A stretch of DNA of 5,113 nt from Bacteroidales bacterium. Lineage in GTDB: Bacteria > Bacteroidota > Bacteroidia > Bacteroidales > WCHB1-69. The stretch is from contig JAISDH010000356.1 of assembly GCA_031264975.1 (NCBI GenBank), positions 1 to 5,113 on the forward strand. The letters run 5' to 3'. The position numbers and the translations under genes are program-made. Positions within the stretch are counted from its first letter, which is position 1, and each line of letters begins with the position of its first letter. Positions 1 to 4,750 of the stretch are shown piece by piece. A model generated the notes under the pieces. That model was not told where the DNA came from and searched no databases. It worked only from the letters and a program-made list of their open reading frames with translations.

Positions 1-475
1 TAATTTTCTTTTGTCGATTCTCCCATTTTATATCCTCAATTGCTCCTTTATAAGTTAAATAACATTCTTCATTATCGGAATCACAATCTATCAACTCTTC
101 TAATGAATAACTAATGAATAATTTCCCATTCTTATAGATTTCAATACTTTTATTTTCAATATTGTTATGAGTAAATTCCTCATCTATGACATAAACTACT
201 GTTTTTCCATCATTACTCAAGAAAATTTCTTTTTTATTTTCTGATTTTTCAAAATGTCGTGGTATTTCATAAATAATCTTGTCATCATTATTTAAAACGA
301 TTGTTTTTCCTGTTTGAGTTTGTTCAATATTGTCAAAAGGAATCGTTTTTAGGTAATAAATCTCATTGGAAGAATAAATTTTATGTACGTGACAAGTAAT
401 ACATTGATAAGTTGTTTGTCCTAAAACTTTAAAGAGGGACAAATTTAGCAAAAAGACTAAAATTATTCGCATCAT
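1..475 (-). CDS. Secreted hypothetical protein with CxxCH motif (3' end off window)
   Basis: An open frame on the minus strand starts at ATG 475-473 and runs without a stop for 158 codons to the left edge, so the C-terminus is missing. A second in-frame ATG follows directly at 472-470. The first 19 residues look like a signal peptide: M-M-R, a hydrophobic core IILVFLLNLSLF, then VLG before Q20, a likely signal peptidase I site. There is no lipobox. Just after it comes C25-I-T-C28-H29, a CxxCH pattern that could bind haem c or a metal, or be chance. The rest is rich in N, K, E, I and Y with alternating strand-like stretches (for example EIFLSNDGKTVVYVID and KSIEIYKNGKLFISYSL), suggesting a beta-rich exported protein; two more cysteines lie in IDCDSDNEECYL. 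Codon use is AT-rich. I do not recognise a named family. That the gene is real is well supported by frame length, signal peptide and a promoter-like box; its function is unknown. Confidence 0.75.
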   Translation of the reverse strand, partial: MMRIILVFLLNLSLFKVLGQTTYQCITCHVHKIYSSNEIYYLKTIPFDNIEQTQTGKTIVLNNDDKIIYEIPRHFEKSENKKEIFLSNDGKTVVYVIDEEFTHNNIENKSIEIYKNGKLFISYSLEELIDCDSDNEECYLTYKGAIEDIKWENRQKKI

Positions 476-497
476 ATTCCTGAAATTTTATCCTTAG

Positions 498-524
498 CAA
501 AGATACTGTTTTTTTCATTATCAA
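498..524 (-). promoter_or_regulatory. Bacteroidota-type promoter for the secreted protein gene
   Basis: Read on the minus strand, TATCTTTG (505-498) matches the Bacteroidota -7 box TAnnTTTG. A TTG (524-522) lies 16 nt upstream, shorter than the usual 19-21 nt, so the -33 part is weak. Transcription would begin near 490, giving a leader of roughly 15 nt before the ATG at 475. Confidence 0.5.
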
Positions 525-540
525 GGCATTTTACCGATAA

Positions 541-668
541 CAATTGTCCTTTTTATCCCGCACGACGCAACGAAGACGCTGCACCGAACGTGAGATTGGG
601 AGGAGTGCAGTGGGAGCCCGTTTTAAAAAAAAATCATACTTCATAGTGCGGAATTAAAAATTATTTTT
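541..668. other. Intergenic GC-rich patch with a hairpin
   Basis: Between the divergent genes there is a locally GC-rich stretch (about 557-620) in otherwise AT-rich DNA. It contains an inverted repeat CTGCAC (579-584) / GTGCAG (605-610), extendable by one G-T wobble and one C-G pair to an 8-bp stem with a 20-nt loop. GACGC occurs twice (564-568 and 575-579). On the plus strand an A-run (625-633) follows; on the minus strand ATAAAA follows. No convincing open frame was found. It may be a dispersed intergenic repeat or a structural element; function unknown. Confidence 0.35.
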
Positions 669-676
669 TAACTTTG
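669..676 (+). promoter_or_regulatory. Possible -7 promoter box (upstream, weak)
   Basis: TAACTTTG fits TAnnTTTG and is followed by CGG, a common context in this phylum. There is no TTG at the expected -33 distance, so this is a weaker candidate than the box at 747-754. If used, it would lengthen the leader of the 226-aa gene. Confidence 0.3.
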
Positions 677-720
677 CGGTGTTTCAAACTCAAGTAATTC
701 GGGAAAATTGTGAATAACTT

Positions 721-754
721 TTTGATGACATATCGGGAAAAAACGCTACCTTTG
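721..754 (+). promoter_or_regulatory. Bacteroidota-type promoter for the repeat leader and 226-aa gene
   Basis: TTTG at 721-724 and TACCTTTG at 747-754 resemble the -33 and -7 elements, with a 22-nt gap, one more than the usual maximum of 21. Transcription would start near 761, at the very beginning of the 10-bp repeat array. The transcript would then carry about 310 nt of repeats before the ATG at 1075. This is pattern matching, not mapped. Confidence 0.55.
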
Positions 755-763
755 CGTGGCGAA

Positions 764-813
764 GCAGCCCAGCGCAGCCCAGCGCAGCCCAGCGCAGCCC
801 AGCGCAGCCCAGC
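764..813 (+). repeat. 10-bp tandem repeat, 5 exact copies
   Basis: The unit GCAGCCCAGC is repeated five times without a mismatch (764-773, 774-783, 784-793, 794-803, 804-813). It is GC-rich in an AT-rich surrounding and starts at the presumed transcription start. A 10-bp unit does not preserve reading frame, which argues against a coding role. Perfect identity suggests recent expansion or slippage. Confidence 0.9.
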
Positions 814-814
814 C

Positions 815-842
815 TCTTAATTCTTACTTCTTACTTCTTCAT
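815..842 (+). repeat. 7-bp pyrimidine-rich tandem repeat, about 4 copies
   Basis: Directly after the 10-bp array come TCTTAAT, TCTTACT, TCTTACT and TCTTCAT (four imperfect 7-bp units), leading into a run of seven T (842-848). The plus strand is almost all pyrimidine. It is a short array and could be chance low complexity, but it abuts two clear arrays. Confidence 0.6.
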
Positions 843-875
843 TTTTTTAGTACCCCCCTCTATGGAGGAGGAGCG

Positions 876-1053
876 CGGATTCAAATCTGCGACCCACGGA
901 TTCAAATCCGCGACCCACGGATTCAAATCTGCGACCCACGGATTCAAATCTGCGACCCACGGATTCAAATCTGTGACCCGCGGATTCAAACCTGCGACCC
1001 ACGGATTCAAATCCGCGACCCACGGATTCAAACCTGCGACCCACGGATTCAAA
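876..1053 (+). repeat. 21-bp tandem repeat, 8 full copies plus a partial copy
   Basis: Eight 21-bp units begin at 876, 897, 918, 939, 960, 981, 1002 and 1023, followed by a 10-bp partial unit at 1044-1053. Each unit is CGGATTCAAATCTG (with variants) plus a 7-nt CGACCCA. Differences occur only at unit positions 11, 13, 15 and 21, and all are transitions. Units 2 and 7 are identical, as are 6 and 8, and 1, 3 and 4. There are no spacers, so it is not a CRISPR array. In RNA, positions 1-5 can pair with 10-14 around a UCAA loop. The array ends 21 nt before the ATG at 1075. Confidence 0.95.
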
Positions 1054-1074
1054 AACTTTTAAAAAAATAATGAT

Positions 1075-1755
1075 ATGAGCAAACAAAACAGTATTCCGAA
1101 AAAAGACGTTGACTTTAACGTCGCACAAAACAACATTGTAACTACCGCCAACAAACACCGCCAGGACTGGGAGCTCAACACGGTGTGGATAAACAGCGAC
1201 CTGATGCCCAAAAAGGCAGACTGGGAAACGGCATGGGAGGCATACTTAAACCCCACCACCCGCAACCCTACCCTTACATTTATCAAGACCGAGAAGCGGA
1301 AAGTGTACGAGAAATCGCTGCGCATACTGGTGAAAAACCTCCAAAGCAATGTCCACGTCACCCCCGACGACCTTCGCGGGATGGGTATTGTGGTGCCGTC
1401 GACGTCGCGCACGCCGGCGCCGATGGCTACTACTTATCCCGCCTATTCGATTGACAGCAGCACCATTCGCCGCCTTATCATTCACTTCTACGACCAGATA
1501 CTGGGACAGGGAACGGGTAAGTCGAATGCCAAGCCGGCGGGCCAGCATGGCGTGGAAATCCGCTGGGTAATCAGCGACACGCCCATTGTGGACATGAGTA
1601 TGCTGCCTAATTCGTCGTTCGACACGCATACGCCGTTCACACTCGAATTTGAGGGACACGACCGCGGCAAGACCGTCTACTTCTGCCTCCGCTGGGAAAA
1701 TACCCGCGGCGAAAAGGGCCCCTGGAGCGAAATTCAATCCGCGATAATACCGTAA
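1075..1755 (+). CDS. Repeat-associated hypothetical protein with Fn3-like C-terminus
   Basis: This 226-aa protein resembles, from memory, a family of uncharacterised Bacteroidota proteins that begin MSKQNSIP and end near RGEKGPWSEIxSAIIP; function is not known. Residues 12-93 look helical, with conserved-looking aromatics (DWELNTVWIN, DWETAWEAYLNP) and a basic stretch KTEKRKVYEKSLRILVKNLQ. A proline-rich linker spans about 105-122. Residues 128-226 look like a beta-sandwich; the ending RGKTVYFCLRWENTRGEKGPWSE is reminiscent of the last strands of a fibronectin type III domain. There is no signal peptide or membrane segment. The ATG follows an A-rich sequence without a Shine-Dalgarno, and the stop is at 1753-1755. 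Codon use is clearly richer in G+C than in the genes on either side. The gene is a single unit between the repeat leader and the terminator at 1788-1845. Confidence 0.85.
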   Translation: MSKQNSIPKKDVDFNVAQNNIVTTANKHRQDWELNTVWINSDLMPKKADWETAWEAYLNPTTRNPTLTFIKTEKRKVYEKSLRILVKNLQSNVHVTPDDLRGMGIVVPSTSRTPAPMATTYPAYSIDSSTIRRLIIHFYDQILGQGTGKSNAKPAGQHGVEIRWVISDTPIVDMSMLPNSSFDTHTPFTLEFEGHDRGKTVYFCLRWENTRGEKGPWSEIQSAIIP

Positions 1756-1789
1756 TGCGTAAAGCGATATGCGATATGCGTAAAGCGAT
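1755..1789 (+). repeat. 14-bp direct repeat with 21-bp period at the gene end
   Basis: ATGCGTAAAGCGAT occurs at 1755-1768 and again at 1776-1789, separated by ATGCGAT (1769-1775), which equals the repeat with an internal 7 bp removed. The first copy shares the final A of the stop codon of the 226-aa gene, and the last runs into the terminator stem. The period of 21 equals that of the upstream array, but the sequence is unrelated. Confidence 0.8.
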
Positions 1790-1845
1790 CAGGTGATTAA
1801 GTTTTGAACGGTAAAAGGTTTTTATTCTTAATCACCTGATTTTTA
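1788..1845 (+). terminator. Rho-independent terminator after the 226-aa gene
   Basis: ATCAGGTGATTAAG (1788-1801) pairs perfectly with CTTAATCACCTGAT (1827-1840), a 14-bp stem with a 25-nt loop, followed by a T-run (1840-1845). It lies 33 nt after the stop codon. There is no T-run on the other side, so it should work only on the plus strand. It separates the 226-aa gene from the downstream cassette. Confidence 0.85.
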
Positions 1846-1877
1846 TAAAATAGTAGAGAAGAATAACAACAAATTTA

Positions 1878-1906
1878 AACCGACGGGTTGATGGTATATA
1901 ACCGAC
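1878..1906 (+). promoter_or_regulatory. Direct repeat AACCGAC upstream of the small gene
   Basis: AACCGAC occurs at 1878-1884 and 1900-1906, start to start 22 bp, in the 70 nt between the terminator and the ATG at 1916. AACC (1878-1881) can also pair with GGTT (1886-1889). No TAnnTTTG box is seen here. The spacing of about two helical turns would suit an operator, but the repeat is short and could be chance. Confidence 0.2.
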
Positions 1907-1915
1907 TAAAAAATT

Positions 1916-2116
1916 ATGAATTTCAGTGTAAAATTTAAAAGTTACGAAGACCGTCAAAAAGCGAAAGACAAACTTTATAACGAATGTGGCGGTTCTTCCA
2001 TTTATGGCGGAGAAAGTACTTATGGAGATTATTATTATCTTAATATTTACGACACCTGTACTGATTTTTCCAAAGCAAGACAAATTTGTAAAATGTACGG
2101 AGGGGAAATTGAGTAG
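1916..2116 (+). CDS. Small uncharacterised protein, 66 aa
   Basis: The frame runs from ATG 1916 to TAG 2114-2116. Codon use looks coding: AT-ending codons with charged and aromatic residues in a plausible alternation. The pattern is strand (FSVKFKS), helix (YEDRQKAKDKLYNEC), a Gly/Ser/Tyr loop (GGSSIYGGESTYGD), strand (YYYLNIYD), helix (DFSKARQICKMYGG). This could be a small ferredoxin-like alpha/beta domain; that is inference. There are three cysteines (in NECGG, DTCTD and QICKM). No signal peptide or membrane helix, so it is probably cytoplasmic. It lies 80 nt upstream of the membrane protein gene on the same strand with no terminator seen between, so cotranscription is plausible. I do not recognise a family. 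A shorter non-coding alternative cannot be excluded at this length. Confidence 0.6.
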   Translation: MNFSVKFKSYEDRQKAKDKLYNECGGSSIYGGESTYGDYYYLNIYDTCTDFSKARQICKMYGGEIE

Positions 2117-2196
2117 CATTTAAAATCCATTCGATTTCTATTCTTAAAGAAGCAAGGACAATAATAGGATTATTAACTTAATATTACAAAAAATTT

Positions 2197-3423
2197 ATGG
2201 AAAATCAATACACAAACAGTGTGATTTCAAAAGAACTGCAAACAGAAAATGAGTATGGCATAAATATTCAGAGGTATTATAACAAAGGTTTTACCTGTGC
2301 CACAGGTTCTGCGCTTACTAACCCCGAAAGCATTACAAACGGATTAGATGAAGCGTTCGGGTTATTCAGACAGGATTCTGTGGAAATAACTCGCAAAAGA
2401 GTTCAAAAATTTGAAGCCGATATTGCAATATTAAACAGGCAAAAAGCGGCGAAAGAAACAGAATTGAAAAACTATGAATCGAATTTAGGTGCAAAAGAAA
2501 GACAAAAAGAGGAATTTATAAAAGAAAAAGACGGACTTGAAAAGAAATCAGGCATTACTTCAAGTTTAGCGCCTTTGATTGTTTTGGGTGTAAGTTTGTC
2601 GTTGCTCACATTATTAGTTTTTTCCTTTTACTATTATGTGGGTCGGGCAACGTTAATACCTATGATAAGTGGATCGTTGGGTATTATGCAATCGGTTGAA
2701 CTTTTGTCTGTGTTATTTCCATTTCTTGCTTTGGCGTATGGCGTTTTAATTCACTTGTTTTTAAAACCGATAAAACAAAATAAAAGTTGGACAAGATTTG
2801 GATATATTATTGCATTGATTGGTGTTTTAGCAGTAGCATTTTGGCTTGATGCTGTTATGGGAATTGAAATGTCGAAACAAGCCCATATTAAAGCGTTTAA
2901 TCTTGGACAAATTACTACTGCATGGCAAAATGCAATGGCTTGGAGCGACAATCATTTTTATATTGTGCTGATACTTGGTTTTGTAAGTTATCTTATTTGG
3001 GGAATTATGTTAAGCAATTTTTTAAGCCACCCAAATTTCAATAAACCCGAAGAAATAAAAAAATTGGACAAAAAAATATTTAATATTACAGAAGAAATAG
3101 AAAATATCAAATCTGACATAAACAATGTAAAAAATGATATTGCAAATATACAAAAAGATATTACCGACAAAGAGAAAGACCTCAACAACTACAAATCAGG
3201 TAGCTCTGTGTATTACAATATTACATTCTTTAATATGATTATCGGTAAATTTATGGACGGCTACAAAAGTTATGTCACAGGTTATTATAGAAGAGATGAA
3301 GATGATTTGAGCGAAGATGCCAATGCCGCACGAATAAAAGCAAAAGATATAATTGATAAAGCCACTAAAAAACAGGAAGAATGGACTAACCTTACCATAG
3401 CAAGATTACAGCAGGAAAGATAA
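2197..3423 (+). CDS. Four-helix membrane protein with two coiled coils, uncharacterised
   Basis: This 408-aa protein has no family I recognise. Visible architecture: an N-terminal region (1-60); a long K/E-rich coiled coil (about 62-118); membrane helix 1 (about 122-148), helix 2 (about 168-190), helix 3 (about 201-221) and helix 4 (about 253-274); a second coiled coil (about 283-334) with regular I/N/K/D spacing; then a C-terminal tail (335-408) rich in charged residues and helical at its end. The loop between helices 2 and 3 is strongly basic (KPIKQNKSWTR) while loops 1-2 and 3-4 are not, so by the positive-inside rule both termini and both coiled coils should be cytoplasmic. Loop 3-4 (about 32 residues) would face the periplasm. 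The start ATG follows AAAAAATTT with no Shine-Dalgarno. The next gene starts 2 nt after the stop, so the two are almost certainly cotranscribed and probably act together. Composition is AT-rich. Gene calling is secure; a scaffold or channel-like role is only a guess. Confidence 0.85.
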   Translation: MENQYTNSVISKELQTENEYGINIQRYYNKGFTCATGSALTNPESITNGLDEAFGLFRQDSVEITRKRVQKFEADIAILNRQKAAKETELKNYESNLGAKERQKEEFIKEKDGLEKKSGITSSLAPLIVLGVSLSLLTLLVFSFYYYVGRATLIPMISGSLGIMQSVELLSVLFPFLALAYGVLIHLFLKPIKQNKSWTRFGYIIALIGVLAVAFWLDAVMGIEMSKQAHIKAFNLGQITTAWQNAMAWSDNHFYIVLILGFVSYLIWGIMLSNFLSHPNFNKPEEIKKLDKKIFNITEEIENIKSDINNVKNDIANIQKDITDKEKDLNNYKSGSSVYYNITFFNMIIGKFMDGYKSYVTGYYRRDEDDLSEDANAARIKAKDIIDKATKKQEEWTNLTIARLQQER

Positions 3424-3425
3424 AT

Positions 3426-4559
3426 ATGAAAACAAAAGATTTTTTTAGTAAATATAAACTTATAATTGGTATTGTTATTCCTGTCTGTTTAATACTAGTA
3501 TTTATGTTTTTTCTTGCGCAAGATTCTAATATTGGCAAAGCAATAAATGAACTAAATCAATGTGAAAATAAAGAGCAGGTCAAGAGCACTTTTGATAAAT
3601 ATAAGGAAGTTCTTACAATAATCAATGATAAAAATGAAAGAGAAATTGATAAAAATTTTCTCAAATTTGTCAGAGAAAAACTTGCAAGTTTCAATCTTTC
3701 TGAAGATGAAATAAACACTTGTAAGAGTTGGTTGCCGCCTGCACCCACAAGTTTAAATTTAATAATTGTTCCTGATTTGTCAAGACGAATCATTGACAGT
3801 GTCAATAATCCTGACCAAATAATAAACGATACAATTATTTTGAATCATATTTGGAACGTATTTGAAAAGCATACAAGATTAAAAAAGAATTCCAGAGACC
3901 GTTTAATTGTTGATGTAACAGACGAGGAGCAGGCTACAGGGCGATTTCGGACATTGGCAAATAACTTAATTTTTGATTTGTCCGAACATAAAAAAGAGCA
4001 AACTAACAGGCTATATTTTACAGATTCTATTCGTAATCGTTATACAGAAAGCATAAAACAATTATATGGTTTAGCTAAAAGAAATCCTCTTGGGGCAGAT
4101 TATTTCAAATATTTTAAAGATAAGTTATTAAGGCACATTCAAAAGTCTACATTATTTGATAATTATAAAAACGTACTTATCATAATTACAGATGGATATT
4201 TAGAATCAGAAGAAAATCTTTATACAGGAGGTTATAATAGACGAAACAATGTGGCAAGGGCTATTCAACAAGGAAGGCCAATAGCAGAGGCACTAAACGG
4301 ACTTAGAATACCAAATACTAATCAAAATTTTCCAACATTGGAAGTGTTAATCTTAGAAATTACTGAGCGAAGACCCGGAAGTATCGAGGAGCCATATGAT
4401 GATGGAACTTCGGAAGACTACGATATTTTAAAGGCATTGTGGTCTGATTGGTTTAGGAGAATGCAAATAAGAAATGATAATGATTTCTTCATTCGTCGAA
4501 ACGATGCTACGAAATTAACAAAAGAGGCTATTAATGGTTTTTTGGACATCGTTAATTAA
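3426..4559 (+). CDS. Membrane-anchored protein with divergent vWA-like domain
   Basis: This 377-aa protein has a basic N-terminus (MKTKDFFSKYK), one hydrophobic segment (about 11-30), then a soluble part that the positive-inside rule places in the periplasm. Residues 31-105 form a helical stalk-like region. From about 108 the pattern resembles a von Willebrand factor A domain: a first strand LNLIIVPDLSRR with D117 and S119 in place of the DxSxS metal-binding (MIDAS) motif, the last serine being arginine; a central strand NVLIIITDG with T255-D256-G257, the classical second strand of the fold; and a later strand LEVLILEIT (305-313), followed by an amphipathic helix DILKALWSDWFRRM. The incomplete MIDAS motif means metal binding is uncertain. 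The middle (about 140-240) is a long helical, basic insertion. It directly follows the four-helix coiled-coil gene with a 2-nt gap. vWA domains usually mediate protein-protein contacts, so it may partner that protein; this is inference. No close named homologue is recognised. Confidence 0.8.
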   Translation: MKTKDFFSKYKLIIGIVIPVCLILVFMFFLAQDSNIGKAINELNQCENKEQVKSTFDKYKEVLTIINDKNEREIDKNFLKFVREKLASFNLSEDEINTCKSWLPPAPTSLNLIIVPDLSRRIIDSVNNPDQIINDTIILNHIWNVFEKHTRLKKNSRDRLIVDVTDEEQATGRFRTLANNLIFDLSEHKKEQTNRLYFTDSIRNRYTESIKQLYGLAKRNPLGADYFKYFKDKLLRHIQKSTLFDNYKNVLIIITDGYLESEENLYTGGYNRRNNVARAIQQGRPIAEALNGLRIPNTNQNFPTLEVLILEITERRPGSIEEPYDDGTSEDYDILKALWSDWFRRMQIRNDNDFFIRRNDATKLTKEAINGFLDIVN

Positions 4560-4750
4560 GTAGCATGAGTAATTGTAATCACAAAAACCTCATTATTCCA
4601 TTGTTCTTGTCAAGGGCCGCACCTCCTCTCTCCCTTGTTCGCCGCCGTCATTCCGAGCTGCGCTACGCTTGCATGAGGTTATCCAAATTTAAGACCTGCG
4701 GTCTTGTGCCCAGTGCAAGCGAAGGCGCCACGCTGGGCAGGGCTACATGA
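4560..4750. other. Structured spacer between convergent genes
   Basis: No convincing gene is present between the vWA-like gene and the convergent S4 gene. The first 50 nt are AT-rich, then the sequence becomes GC-rich (about 4611-4750). AACCTCAT (4586-4593) and ATGAGGTT (4673-4680) form an 8-bp inverted repeat enclosing about 79 nt. Strings such as CATTCCGAGC are, from memory, common in Bacteroidota intergenic repeats. The hairpins at 4691-4739 are listed separately. This may be a dispersed repeat or a shared termination region. Confidence 0.4.
4691..4739 (-). terminator. Paired hairpins downstream of the S4 gene, possible terminator
   Basis: Read in the minus direction, TGCCCAG (4739-4733) pairs with CTGGGCA (4713-4707), with an inner GCG-CCTT-CGC stem, about 12 nt after the S4 gene stop. 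Next comes a perfect 6-bp hairpin AAGACC/GGTCTT with a 3-nt loop (4705-4691), followed on that strand by AAATTT. The T-tract is poor, so this is a possible rather than a canonical intrinsic terminator. It could also act on plus-strand transcripts from the vWA-like gene. Confidence 0.4.

Noticed and set aside
725..820. 31-codon frame from ATG 725
   Set aside because: It overlaps the promoter boxes and the 10-bp array, lacks a recognisable product, and would have to be transcribed from further upstream.
876..1053. CRISPR array
   Set aside because: The 21-bp units are directly adjacent with no spacers, and no cas genes are present.
876..1053. tRNA or tRNA-like genes, from T-loop-like TTCAAAT in each unit
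   Set aside because: Only a T-arm-like segment repeats; no acceptor, D or anticodon arms can be built around it.
756..1070. A 104-codon plus-strand frame through the 10-bp and 21-bp arrays
   Set aside because: It starts at GTG inside the likely promoter region and exists because the repeats contain no stop. Repeat variants change amino acids freely, and the 10-bp unit does not keep frame between copies.
831..1158. Minus-strand frames across the 21-bp array
   Set aside because: They are open for the same stop-free repeat reason and overlap the start of the well-supported 226-aa gene.
1246..1737. Long minus-strand frame opposite the 226-aa gene
   Set aside because: It is an antisense shadow of a G+C-rich coding gene; the plus-strand product matches a known-looking protein family and has promoter and terminator.
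4565..4750. 61-codon plus-strand frame after the vWA-like gene
   Set aside because: It spans an AT-rich to GC-rich junction and the hairpin region, gives a low-complexity product with no domain, and is better explained as a structured spacer.
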